This document shows positions 27,489 to 35,289 of a stretch of DNA of 64,000 nt, piece by piece (within the stretch, counting starts at the first letter, position 1; each line of letters opens with the position of its first letter). The notes beneath the pieces were generated by a model that saw only the letters and a list, made by a program, of their open reading frames with translations, was not told where the DNA came from and ran no database searches. The DNA is from Thermoanaerobaculia bacterium (GTDB lineage: Bacteria; Acidobacteriota; Thermoanaerobaculia; Multivoradales; Multivoraceae). The DNA lies in NCBI GenBank assembly GCA_022823665.1, contig JAJEHN010000016.1, positions 62,001 to 126,000 on the forward strand, read 5' to 3'. The position numbers and the translations under genes are program-made.

Positions 27489-28658
27489 ATGGCCGCCGTG
27501 AGGGGGGCTGTCCAGTTGGCGAGTTCGCGTGTGGCGCGGCTTGAGGCCGCGGCGGTCTTGAACGCCATTCTGCTTGCCGGCTGCGGGCTCGCCGCGGATC
27601 CGCATTCCGGTCGCACGCCGGCGGACGCTTCCGGATCGGGCGATCGGGCGATCACCGTCGTTTCCTACGGCGGCTCCTACGCCCGCGCCTGCGTTCTGGG
27701 CTACCACGAGTCCTTCACCGAGGAGACCGGCATCCAGGTCGACCTGGAGGACTTCAACGGCGGCCTCGCGCAGATCCGTGCCCAGGTCGAGGCCGGCGCC
27801 GTCCATTGGGACGTCGTCGATCTGGGCGTCGCCGACACGATCACCGGTTGCGACGAGGGCGTTCTGGAGCTGATCGACCCGGAGCTGCTGCCGCCGGGCC
27901 CGAACGGCGAGCCGCCGGCGGACGACTTCCTGCCGGAGACGAACACGGAGTGCGGCGTGGGCACGCTCCTCTACTCCACGATCTACGCCTACAACCCGGA
28001 GACCCTGCCGGGTCCGGCGCCGGCGACGATCGCCGACTTCTTCGACCTGGAACGCTTTCCCGGGCGCCGGGGCATGCAGCGGAAGCCGGAGGCGAACCTG
28101 GAGTTCGCGCTGATGGCCGACGGCGTGCCGAAGGAACGGATCTACGAGCTGCTCGGGACGGACGAGGGTCTGGATCGCGCGTTCCGGAAGCTGGACACGA
28201 TCAAGGACGACGTCGTGTGGTGGGAGGCGGGCGCGCAGCCGCCGCAGCTCCTCGCCGACGGCGAAGTCATCATGAGCACGGCCTGGAACGGACGGATCTT
28301 CAACGCCCAGGTCCTGGAGGACCAACCCTTCGTCATCGTCTGGGACGGGCAGGTCATGGACCGGGGCCAGCTCGTGGTCGTAGCCGGCACTCGGCGCCTC
28401 GAGGGCGCCCTGCGCTTCATGCGCCATGCCGCCCGCTCCGAATCGATGGCGGGGGTGGGGAGGTACATCGCCTACAGCCCCGCGCGCCGTTCCGGCCAGG
28501 CGCTGATCGACCGGCACGCGGAGACGGGCACGGAGATGTGGCCGCACATGCCGACGAACCCGGCGAACATGAAGAACTTCCTGATGAGCGACTGGGAGTG
28601 GTGGGCCGACCACAGGGACGAGATGCAGGAGCGGTTCGCCGCCTGGTTGGCGCGGTGA
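27489..28658 (+). CDS. potD: Spermidine/putrescine-type ABC importer binding lipoprotein
   Basis: Periplasmic, lipid-anchored solute-binding protein of 389 residues. The N-terminus carries a lipobox (AILLAGC, cysteine near residue 33). The mature part starts ITVVSYGGSYARA and continues with the PotD/PotF-type pattern, including a WDVVDLGVAD segment, a STIYAYNPETLP segment and a GEVIMSTAWNGR hinge region. It belongs with potA upstream and potBC downstream. Two insertions now separate these parts. Its last codons (FAAWLAR stop) are repeated 816 bases further on, immediately before potB. Ligand (polyamine, amino acid derivative or other cation) is not readable. Confidence 0.88.
   Translation: MAAVRGAVQLASSRVARLEAAAVLNAILLAGCGLAADPHSGRTPADASGSGDRAITVVSYGGSYARACVLGYHESFTEETGIQVDLEDFNGGLAQIRAQVEAGAVHWDVVDLGVADTITGCDEGVLELIDPELLPPGPNGEPPADDFLPETNTECGVGTLLYSTIYAYNPETLPGPAPATIADFFDLERFPGRRGMQRKPEANLEFALMADGVPKERIYELLGTDEGLDRAFRKLDTIKDDVVWWEAGAQPPQLLADGEVIMSTAWNGRIFNAQVLEDQPFVIVWDGQVMDRGQLVVVAGTRRLEGALRFMRHAARSESMAGVGRYIAYSPARRSGQALIDRHAETGTEMWPHMPTNPANMKNFLMSDWEWWADHRDEMQERFAAWLAR
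28635..28658 (+). repeat. Direct repeat, left copy (end of potD)
   Basis: TTCGCCGCCTGGTTGGCGCG followed by GTGA encodes the last residues FAAWLAR and stop of PotD. It matches 29451-29474 at 22 of 24 positions. The two copies bracket the vapBC pair. Confidence 0.7.
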
Positions 28659-28730
28659 GCGGCTGGGCGGCGTCGACCGGGGCAGTGGCTGCGACGACAT
28701 ACGCGTACACGGCCGACCGCCTTGTGGAGG

Positions 28731-28767
28731 TTGACACGCACGGAATCCGGGTAATACCGTAATACTC
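28731..28767 (+). promoter_or_regulatory. vapBC promoter and operator candidate
   Basis: A perfect TTGACA (28731-28736) is followed by TAATAC at 28752-28757 (15-base spacer; ATACCG gives 17). An AT-rich tandem GTAATACC-GTAATACT (28751-28766) ends just before the ATG at 28768. There is no Shine-Dalgarno sequence, so the mRNA is probably leaderless. The tandem repeat over the -10 is the expected kind of site for a ribbon-helix-helix antitoxin that represses its own operon. Confidence 0.6.
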
Positions 28768-29010
28768 ATGGTCGCCATCTCGTTCAAGGTTGACGAACAC
28801 GAGGCGCGCACGATCCGCCTGCAGGCGAAGAGGGAGGGAATCAGCGTTTCGGAGTTTCTTCGCCGCGCGGCGCGCCTCGCCCTGACGCCTCCCGGGAAGC
28901 CGCGGACAGTCCGCTGCCGCCATACGGGCGCCAGGATCTTCGCCGCCCCGGAGCGGCTGCCCCCGCTCTCCACGGAGATGGTGCGGGATCTTCTCTCCGA
29001 CTTCCCTTGA
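28768..29010 (+). CDS. vapB: Ribbon-helix-helix antitoxin
   Basis: An 80-residue antitoxin. The N-terminal 40 residues (AISFKVDEHEARTIRLQAKR, then SVSEFLRRAARLAL) form a ribbon-helix-helix DNA-binding domain. The C-terminal tail (ERLPPLSTEMVRDLLSDFP) is the expected toxin-wrapping segment. Its stop overlaps the toxin start as TTGA, so the pair is translationally coupled. Autorepression through the repeat at 28751-28766 is likely. The family (VapB/CopG-like) is clear; exact subfamily is not. Confidence 0.82.
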   Translation: MVAISFKVDEHEARTIRLQAKREGISVSEFLRRAARLALTPPGKPRTVRCRHTGARIFAAPERLPPLSTEMVRDLLSDFP

Positions 29011-29426
29011 AGTACCTGCTGGACGTCAACGTCCTGGTCGCGTGGGGCTGGTCCGATCACGCGGCCTACGAACGCACGGCTATGTGGATCGCAGCCGTTC
29101 GCGGAGCGCGCGACTCGAAGCTCCTGACATCGGCGATTCCCGAACTCGGCTTTGTGCGCGTATCCGTCCAGCGTACGGGGGGCAGCGTCACGGTCGAGGA
29201 GGCCGCCGAGACGCTGGCGGGCATGTTGCGCTCCCTGGGGTCGGCCCATGCCTTCCTTCCGGACGACAGGGCCGCCCGCCAGTTCCCCGGCTGGTGCCGC
29301 TACGCCTCGCAGACGACCGACGCCCATCTGGTCGGGTTGGCGGCCGCGCACGATGCCGTGCTGGCCACTCTGGACACCGGGATTCCCGGGGCGTTCGTTC
29401 TGCCCGACGCGACACCGGAACGCTGA
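29007..29426 (+). CDS. vapC: PIN-domain ribonuclease toxin
   Basis: A 139-residue PIN-domain toxin. The acidic metal site is intact: D6 (LLDVNVLVA), E46 (AIPELGF), D105 (TTDAHLVGLA) and D123 (ATLDTGI). VapC toxins cleave tRNA or rRNA in a Mg-dependent way. The start is TTG 29007, overlapping the vapB stop by 4 bases. It lies between potD and potB, where it interrupts an importer operon, and is followed by a remnant copy of the potD 3' end. Confidence 0.88.
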   Translation: MKYLLDVNVLVAWGWSDHAAYERTAMWIAAVRGARDSKLLTSAIPELGFVRVSVQRTGGSVTVEEAAETLAGMLRSLGSAHAFLPDDRAARQFPGWCRYASQTTDAHLVGLAAAHDAVLATLDTGIPGAFVLPDATPER

Positions 29427-29450
29427 ACCATGACCAGGGACGGCTCACGC

Positions 29451-29474
29451 TTCGCCGCCTGGCTGGCGCGATGA
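29451..29474 (+). repeat. Direct repeat, right copy (potD tail remnant before potB)
   Basis: TTCGCCGCCTGGCTGGCGCG followed by ATGA again reads FAAWLAR stop in one frame, and its final ATGA supplies the ATG of potB. It is a near copy of 28635-28658. The few bases before it (CAGGGACG at 29434) also match potD upstream (CAGGGACG at 28614), with a short deletion between. Confidence 0.7.
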
Positions 29475-30700
29475 CGAGCGGAATGTTGAGTCCGCGCCTG
29501 CGCGCCGCGGGTCTGACGTTGCCGCTGGTCGCCTTCGTCTCCGTGACGTTCCTCGGTCCGATGGTCAACCTGCTGACGAAGAGCTTCTACGACCCCGACG
29601 TCGCCAACGCGCTGCCGGAGACGATGGCGGCGCTGCGGGACTGGGACGGTCAGGGAACTCCATCCGACGAGGCCTTCGCGGCCACCGCCCGTGAGTTCGT
29701 CGCGGCGCGCACGGAGCGGACCCTCGGCCGTACGGCGAACCGCGTCAACCGGGTCGCGAGCGGCATGCGCAGCACGATCATGGGCGATTCGCGGGAGATG
29801 GCCGAAGCGGCCGCCGTTGCGGAGGATGCCGGCGTCGAGACGGAGGGCGCCTTCTGGCGCGAGACGATGATCGGCATCGACGCCCGCTGGGGCGGTCCCG
29901 AGCCCTGGCGGGCGCTTCGGGCCGCCGGCCAGCGGTTGACGGCCCGCCACTACCTCAAGGCGCTCGACTTCGAGCGGGGTCCGGATGGCGGCTACCAGCG
30001 GGCGCCGGAGGCATGGCGCATCTACGTGCCGCTGTTCTGGCGGACGTTCCTCGTCAGCCTGGGCGTCACCCTGCTCTGCCTGGTCATCGGCTATCCGGTG
30101 GCGCACATGATCGCCAACTCGCCGCCGAAGCGGGCCAACGTCCTGCTGCTGCTCGTCCTGCTGCCGTTCTGGACCTCGCTGCTCGTGCGGACCACCTCGT
30201 GGATCGTGCTGCTCCAGAACCAGGGCATCGTGAACGACTTCCTGGTCGCGATCGGACTGATCGGCGACGACGGCCGGATCGCGATGATCTACAACATGAC
30301 GGGCACGTTCGTCGCGATGACCCACGTGCTGCTGCCGTTTCTGGTCCTGCCGCTCTACTCGGTCATGCGGGCCATCCCGCCTGCCTACATGAACGCCGCC
30401 GTGTCGCTGGGTGCGACCCCGTTCCAGGCGCTGCGCCGGGTCTATTGGCCGCAGACGCTGCCGGGCGTCGGCGCCGGCTGCCTGCTCACCTTCATCCTGG
30501 CGATCGGCTACTACATCACCCCGGCCCTGGTCGGCGGTCAGAGCGGCCAGTTGATCTCGAACATGATCGCGTACCACGTCCAGACCTCGCTCAACTGGGG
30601 TCTGGCGGCGGCTCTGGCGGCACTGCTGCTGGGCGGCGTGACCCTGCTCTACGTGGTGTACGACCGCCTGGTCGGCATCGACCGGATCGGACTCGGATGA
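29471..30700 (+). CDS. potB: Spermidine/putrescine-type ABC importer permease B
   Basis: Inner-membrane permease of 409 residues. TM1 (LTLPLVAFVSVTFLGPMVNLL) is followed by a long, mostly hydrophilic loop of about 150 residues before the conserved permease core, as in a subset of long PotB proteins. The core includes LFWRTFLVSLGVTLLCLVIG and the EAA-type coupling loop NAAVSLGATPFQALRRVYWP. The start at ATG 29471 overlaps the TGA of the potD-tail remnant; the track ORF from 29042 runs through vapC in another frame. Its stop overlaps potC by ATGA. Confidence 0.9.
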   Translation: MTSGMLSPRLRAAGLTLPLVAFVSVTFLGPMVNLLTKSFYDPDVANALPETMAALRDWDGQGTPSDEAFAATAREFVAARTERTLGRTANRVNRVASGMRSTIMGDSREMAEAAAVAEDAGVETEGAFWRETMIGIDARWGGPEPWRALRAAGQRLTARHYLKALDFERGPDGGYQRAPEAWRIYVPLFWRTFLVSLGVTLLCLVIGYPVAHMIANSPPKRANVLLLLVLLPFWTSLLVRTTSWIVLLQNQGIVNDFLVAIGLIGDDGRIAMIYNMTGTFVAMTHVLLPFLVLPLYSVMRAIPPAYMNAAVSLGATPFQALRRVYWPQTLPGVGAGCLLTFILAIGYYITPALVGGQSGQLISNMIAYHVQTSLNWGLAAALAALLLGGVTLLYVVYDRLVGIDRIGLG

Positions 30701-31533
30701 TGGTCGGCGGCGCGCTCAGCCCCGGCTACCGGGTCGCCCGCTGGGGCTACCTCGCGTTCTGCGTCGCCGCCTTCGTCTTCCTGATCGCGCCGATTCTCGT
30801 CCTCGTGCCGCTCAGCTTCAACGCCGAGCCGTACTTCACCTTCACCGAAGGCATGCTGCGGCTCGACCCGGAGGCCTACTCGCTCCGCTGGTACCGCAGC
30901 ATCCTCGATGGCGACGAGTGGACGCGGCCACTCGCCAACAGCCTGATCATCGGTATCTCGGCCACGGTCGTCGCCACCGTGCTCGGAGCCGCCGCGGCTC
31001 TGGGACTCGCCCATCCGGCGATGCCGGGCCGGAAGATCGTCACGGCCCTGCTCATCTCGCCGATGATCACGCCGGTGATCATCGCCGGCGTCGGCATGTT
31101 CTTCTTCTACTCGAGCCTGGGCCTGGCGCAGACCCACGTCGGGATCATCCTCGCGCACGCCGTCTTCGGCGCGCCCTTCGTCGTCATCACGGTGAGCGCG
31201 ACCCTGGCCGGCTTCGACTGGACCGTCATGCGCGCGGCCGCCAACCTCGGCGCGAATCCCCTCGTTGCGTTCCGCCGCGTGCAACTGCCGCTCATCCTGC
31301 CCGGCGTCATCTCGGGCTCCCTGTTCGCCTTCGCGGCGTCCTTCGACGAACTCGTCATCGTCCTGTTCATGGGCGGCCTGGAACAGCGCACCCTGCCGCG
31401 CCAGATGTGGTCCGGCATCCGCGAGGAGATCAGCCCGACGATCCTTGCCGTGGCCACGTTCCTGATCGTCTTCGCGCTGCTGGCGTTGAGCACGGTGGAG
31501 TGGCTGCGCCGGCGTGGCGCGGCCCGGGCCTGA
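30697..31533 (+). CDS. potC: Spermidine/putrescine-type ABC importer permease C
   Basis: Second permease, 278 residues, with six transmembrane segments. The N-terminal signature FLIAPILVLVPLSFNAEPYFTF and ALRWYRS-type sequence (YSLRWYRSILDG) are typical of PotC. The EAA loop is RAAANLGANPLVAFRRVQLP. The start ATG 30697 overlaps the potB stop. A PLP-dependent dehydratase gene starts 5 bases downstream, suggesting the operon continues. Confidence 0.91.
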   Translation: MMVGGALSPGYRVARWGYLAFCVAAFVFLIAPILVLVPLSFNAEPYFTFTEGMLRLDPEAYSLRWYRSILDGDEWTRPLANSLIIGISATVVATVLGAAAALGLAHPAMPGRKIVTALLISPMITPVIIAGVGMFFFYSSLGLAQTHVGIILAHAVFGAPFVVITVSATLAGFDWTVMRAAANLGANPLVAFRRVQLPLILPGVISGSLFAFAASFDELVIVLFMGGLEQRTLPRQMWSGIREEISPTILAVATFLIVFALLALSTVEWLRRRGAARA

Positions 31534-31538
31534 CTTCG

Positions 31539-32540
31539 GTGAGCGACGACGACCATGGCATCACGCTGGAGGCAGTCGAAGACACGCTCACGCTGATCGC
31601 TCGTCACATCGTTGAAACGCCGGTCGTCGAGTGGTCGGGCCCCGAGATGCGGGCGATGCTGCCGGGGAACAGCCGCGTCCACGCCAAGCTGGAGCTCTTT
31701 CAGCGCTCCGGTACGTTCAAGGCGCGAGGTGCGCTGTCGAACGTCCTGCGACTGAGCGCCGACCAACTGCGGGCCGGCGTAACGGCCATGAGCGCGGGCA
31801 ATCACGCGGTCGCCGTGGCATATGCGGCGAAGGCCGCTGGTACCAGCGCGAAGGTCGTCATGCAGCGATCGGCGAATCCGGCGCGTGTCGAGCTGGCCGG
31901 GGCGCTTGGCGCCGAGATCCTGATGGCGGAGGATGGCCCCAGCGGATTCGAGATGGTGGCCGGGATCGCGGCCGCGGAAGGCCGGGCGATAGTCCATCCA
32001 TTCGACGGCGTGGCGACGGCCCTCGGCGCGGCGACGCTCGGTCTCGAGATGCACCGGCAGCTTGGAGACCTCGACGTGCTCATCGTCGCCATCGGTGGCG
32101 GCGGCCTGGCCGGGGGCGTGTCGGCGATCACCAAGCGACTGAACCCCGATTGTCTCGTCGTCGGCGTGGAACCCGTGGGCGCCGACGCCATGCACAGGAG
32201 CTTCAGGTCCGGCAGACCGGAGCGCCTCGACGGCGTGGACACGATCGCGGACAGTCTGGCGCCGCCCATGACCGAACGGCTGCCCTTCACGCTCTGCAGA
32301 AGCAACGTGGATCGGCTCGCGCTGGTCACCGACCGCGAGTTGGCTCAAGCCATGGGGCTCATCTTCAGAGAACTGAAGCTCGCCGTGGAGCCCGCCTGCG
32401 CCGCCACCACCGCTTCCCTGCCGAGTCTCGCCGAGGAGCTCTCGGGTGCGCGTGTCGGGCTGATCCTCTGCGGGTCGAACATCGACCGGAGCACGTACGA
32501 TCGGTACTGCGAGCTCGGCGAGGGTCGATTCCGTTCCTGA
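31539..32540 (+). CDS. PLP-dependent threonine/serine dehydratase family enzyme
   Basis: Fold-type II PLP enzyme of 333 residues. The Schiff-base lysine is K61 in FQRSGTFKARGA; the phosphate-binding loop is GGGGLAGG near 184, and SAGNHAVAVAYAA is the substrate loop. It lacks the C-terminal ACT-like domain of biosynthetic IlvA, so it is closer to catabolic TdcB, serine racemase or 3-hydroxyaspartate dehydratase; these cannot be separated by eye. GTG 31539 is 5 bases after potC. Co-transcription suggests it processes the imported compound, which would then be a hydroxy-amino acid or derivative rather than a polyamine. Confidence 0.85.
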   Translation: MSDDDHGITLEAVEDTLTLIARHIVETPVVEWSGPEMRAMLPGNSRVHAKLELFQRSGTFKARGALSNVLRLSADQLRAGVTAMSAGNHAVAVAYAAKAAGTSAKVVMQRSANPARVELAGALGAEILMAEDGPSGFEMVAGIAAAEGRAIVHPFDGVATALGAATLGLEMHRQLGDLDVLIVAIGGGGLAGGVSAITKRLNPDCLVVGVEPVGADAMHRSFRSGRPERLDGVDTIADSLAPPMTERLPFTLCRSNVDRLALVTDRELAQAMGLIFRELKLAVEPACAATTASLPSLAEELSGARVGLILCGSNIDRSTYDRYCELGEGRFRS

Positions 32541-32573
32541 TCGGCGTTCGGGTGTCCGTGCCGGCTGGCCGTC

Positions 32574-32597
32574 CGCCCTGAGGCGCTGCTCAGGGCG
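32574..32597. terminator. Bidirectional hairpin between dehydratase and MFS genes
   Basis: CGCCCTGAG-gcgctg-CTCAGGGCG is a perfect 9-base inverted repeat ending right at the MFS stop. Convergent placement suggests it ends both transcripts. No T-tract on either side. Confidence 0.6.
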
Positions 32598-33761
32598 TCA
32601 GGACGACCGGTACCGCCACAGCCCGGTCGCCGCCATGCTGTAGGCGAACAGCAGCACCGACACCGCCATGCCGGGGACCAGTCCGGCCAGGGCGCCGTAC
32701 TCCTCGACGATCCAGCCCAGGATCACGGCGCCGATCAGCGGGGCGCCGAGCAGGCCGATGCCGAAGACGGCCATGACGCGGCCGCGGGACAGCGGCTCGG
32801 CGGCCTCCTGGACGATGGCGCGGGCCAGGGTGGTGGTGACGCCCATGTTGAGGCCCCAGGCGACGACTCCGGTGACGACCAGCCACCAGGCGGGTTCGAC
32901 CCAGATCAGGAAGAGGACGGCGACGCGGGAGAGCTGGAACAGGATGAACCAGCGGCCGGGTCGATGGAACGGCATGAACCGGAGCATGATGACGTTCGAG
33001 ACGACCGCGCCGGCGAAGAAGACGATCATCAGCCACGAGAGCAGTTCCGCGTCGCCGTCGTAGACCTCCCGGACGATGAAGGGGAAGGCGGTCAGGAAGC
33101 CGCCCGCGTTGAAGATGCTGGAGACGAAGTTGACCGTTATCGCGTCGAAGACGGGACGCTGGAGGTAGGAGGCGCGGAAGCCTTCGCGGATCCGGCGCCA
33201 GGCGGGTTCCGTCGGGCCGTGGTTGGCGGACTCGTGGGAGCCGATCCTCCGGATCCAGAGCGCCGCCGCGACCAGACACAGGCACTGGACCAGCAGGACC
33301 TGCCGCAGACCGATGCGGTCGAGTTGGCCGGCGGCGCCGATCCCGATCATCGTGGTGAACATCGTGATCGCGGTGGACACGGTCACTCCCCGCTGCAGAT
33401 CCCGGCCCGCGATGCGGCTCAGCACGGACTGCTGGGCCGGTCCGGAGAAGGACAGGGCGGCGCTGATTCCGAGGCCCCAAGCGGTCACGGTCCAGACGCT
33501 GAGTTCTCCGAGTTCGAGTACGAGAATCAGCCCGAGGGGTACGAGGGCCGCCGCGCCGAACACTCGGGTCAGCGTCGCCCGGGGGTTCGTGCGGTCGGCG
33601 CTGGCGCCGCCCCAGAGCATGATGATCACGCCGGGAAGGCCGACGGCCGCCTGCAGCGGCCCGACCCGGCTGGCCGGCAGGGACAGCGCGCTGATCAGCA
33701 GCCAGGGCAGAAGGAGCTGGTACATGCCCAGGCCGGAGCTCGAGCAGGCCAGTGTCCCCAT
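32598..33761 (-). CDS. MFS transporter
   Basis: Twelve-helix major facilitator of about 390 residues, probably an exporter of the DHA/enterobactin-exporter-like type. Landmarks are GGASADRTNPRATL (loop 2-3 motif), SFSGPAQQSVLSRIAGRDL, a central hydrophilic loop (about RRIREGFRASYLQRP) and a mirrored second half. The start is unclear. ATG 33761 is given, but the similarity to family N-termini (LWNRPGLQAY) extends to about 33800, where only ATC/GTC codons are available, so the true start may be an unusual one. The track start at 34010 would overlap the divergent pcm gene and is rejected. Substrate unknown. Confidence 0.78.
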   Translation of the reverse strand: MGTLACSSSGLGMYQLLLPWLLISALSLPASRVGPLQAAVGLPGVIIMLWGGASADRTNPRATLTRVFGAAALVPLGLILVLELGELSVWTVTAWGLGISAALSFSGPAQQSVLSRIAGRDLQRGVTVSTAITMFTTMIGIGAAGQLDRIGLRQVLLVQCLCLVAAALWIRRIGSHESANHGPTEPAWRRIREGFRASYLQRPVFDAITVNFVSSIFNAGGFLTAFPFIVREVYDGDAELLSWLMIVFFAGAVVSNVIMLRFMPFHRPGRWFILFQLSRVAVLFLIWVEPAWWLVVTGVVAWGLNMGVTTTLARAIVQEAAEPLSRGRVMAVFGIGLLGAPLIGAVILGWIVEEYGALAGLVPGMAVSVLLFAYSMAATGLWRYRSS

Positions 33762-33819
33762 GTACGCTTGCAGCCCCGGTCGGTTCCAGAGACGGTTGGG
33801 CGGAGTTGGGGGGCGAGCG

Positions 33820-34620
33820 ATGACGACTACCTCGGTTGGCGGCGGTCGGACGGGATGGCGAAGGCTACACGCGGCTTTTCGGCGGCGCGCGGCGCGGGGC
33901 CTGTGGTTCGGCGTCGCCGCGACGGCCGCGGTGGGCGCCGGGAGTTGTACGGTCTCGGCCCAGGAGCGCGTCGACTTCGCGGCGCTCCGGCGGCAGATGG
34001 TGCGCGACACGATCGCCGAGCCCCGCGACGGCCGGCCGCCGGTCCTCGACGTTCGCGTCGTCGACGCGATGGGGAAGGTGGAGCGCCACCTGTTCGTGCC
34101 GGAGGAAGTCCGTGACTGGGCCTACCGGGACTCGCCGCTCGGGATCGGCTGGCGGCAGACGATCTCCCAGCCCTACATCGTTGCGTTGATGACGGAGCTT
34201 GCGGAACCCGCCCCGGAGGACAGGGTGCTGGAGATCGGTACCGGCTCCGGCTACCAGGCCGCGGTGCTGGCCGAGATCGTGGATCACGTGTACACGATCG
34301 AGATCGTCGAACCCCTCGGGCTGCGGGCGGCGGCGGCGCTGGACATGGCCGGCTACGGGAACGTGACGACGCGGATCGGCGACGGATACGCGGGTTGGCA
34401 GGAGGAGGCGCCGTTCGACGCGATCGTCGTCACCGCGGCGCCGGACCACGTGCCGCAGCCGCTGATCGACCAGTTGGCGACCGGCGGCCGGCTGGTGCTG
34501 CCGGTGGGCCCGGTGGGCGGCCGCCAGGAACTGCAGGTGCTGGAGAAGCAGGCCGACGGGTCAGTCGAGCGGACCCGTGTGATCCCGGTGCGCTTCGTGC
34601 CGCTGACGCGGGATCGCTAG
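33820..34620 (+). CDS. pcm: Protein-L-isoaspartate O-methyltransferase, with export signal
   Basis: Repairs isoaspartyl residues in aged proteins by SAM-dependent methylation. The catalytic part (about residues 50-266) has the PIMT SAM motif VLEIGTGSGYQAAVLAEIV and PFDAIVVTAAPDHVPQPLIDQL. Unlike cytosolic Pcm, it carries about 48 extra N-terminal residues: two Arg-rich turns, then LWFGVAATAAVGAGSCTVSA. This looks like a signal peptide with a possible lipobox (AGSC). ATG 33820 has GGAGTTGGGGGG upstream. It may act in the periplasm. Divergent from the MFS gene. Confidence 0.85.
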   Translation: MTTTSVGGGRTGWRRLHAAFRRRAARGLWFGVAATAAVGAGSCTVSAQERVDFAALRRQMVRDTIAEPRDGRPPVLDVRVVDAMGKVERHLFVPEEVRDWAYRDSPLGIGWRQTISQPYIVALMTELAEPAPEDRVLEIGTGSGYQAAVLAEIVDHVYTIEIVEPLGLRAAAALDMAGYGNVTTRIGDGYAGWQEEAPFDAIVVTAAPDHVPQPLIDQLATGGRLVLPVGPVGGRQELQVLEKQADGSVERTRVIPVRFVPLTRDR

Positions 34621-34626
34621 CGGCAG

Positions 34627-35289
34627 CTAGAGCGGCACTTCCTCGCCCTCGCCTTCGATGACGAGGCCGAGGGTCACGTCGCCGAGGGGTACGGCCAGCG
34701 TCGGCTGGTCGAGGTCGTTCCAGAACATGGTGGCGCTCTCGGCGCCGTCGTAGTTCTGGAACAGGGCCATCGTCATCGGGTGCGTGGCGCCCTCGATGAT
34801 CGTAATGCTCGCCTCGACGAGGGGCTCCTGCTCCGGGAAGCCGTAGGGATCGAAGGTGTCGAGCGTCACCGGGATCAGGATCAGGAAGTCGCGGAACCAG
34901 GTCTGGCCCGTGTGGTCGCCGTCGGCGGGCTGCACGGCGTAGCGGAGGGTGTAGATGCCGGCCGGCACGATCTGCTTCTTGTAGGTGCTCCAGCCGTCCG
35001 TCGTGCGCATCAGGCCGACCAGGCCGCCGGGAGGCAGGGTCGGGTACTCGACCCCGAGTTCGGCCGACGGGTCCTGCATCGGCAGCGCGGGCGGAAACCA
35101 GAACTCGATCGGCTGGCCCTCGTCCCGGACCACCTTGTAGCCGGCCGGATCAAGCAGCGGCCCCAGCCAGTCCGGCAGATCCGGCGGCAGTGCCTCCGTG
35201 CGCTCGAGCGACGGGTCGGCCGCCAGCGGCGCGGCGAGCACCAGGCCCGCGAGCAGCAGCCCAACGAGCGGGAGACCGGCGCTCCTCAC
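34627..35289 (-). CDS. Unknown secreted protein coupled to the dihaem peroxidase
   Basis: A 220-residue protein with a clean signal peptide (LVGLLLAGLVLAAPLAA, cut near residue 24). The mature part is beta-rich with KKQIVPAGIYTLRYAVQPADGDH and a DTFDPYGFPEQEP segment. I do not recognise the family. Its ATG overlaps the stop of the peroxidase by 4 bases, so the two are made together and exported to the same compartment. A substrate-binding or scaffold role for the peroxidase is a guess only. Confidence 0.7.
   Translation of the reverse strand: MRSAGLPLVGLLLAGLVLAAPLAADPSLERTEALPPDLPDWLGPLLDPAGYKVVRDEGQPIEFWFPPALPMQDPSAELGVEYPTLPPGGLVGLMRTTDGWSTYKKQIVPAGIYTLRYAVQPADGDHTGQTWFRDFLILIPVTLDTFDPYGFPEQEPLVEASITIIEGATHPMTMALFQNYDGAESATMFWNDLDQPTLAVPLGDVTLGLVIEGEGEEVPL

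Noticed and set aside
17482-27500. Target-site duplication flanking the surface module (GGCCGCCGT near 17485 and 27490)
   Set aside because: Only about 9 GC-rich bases match, which is expected by chance in this composition; unlike the vapBC repeat there is no coding logic.
24680-27655. 991-codon minus-strand ORF
   Set aside because: Antisense shadow of the giant Ig-like gene, which has a clear signal peptide and domain repeats on the plus strand.
28659-28730. tRNA or attachment site next to vapBC
   Set aside because: No cloverleaf, T-loop motif or integrase gene could be found.
33762-34010. Long N-terminus of the MFS transporter
   Set aside because: Would overlap the divergent pcm start and is Arg/Pro-rich without hydrophobic character, although the true start may lie slightly upstream of 33761.
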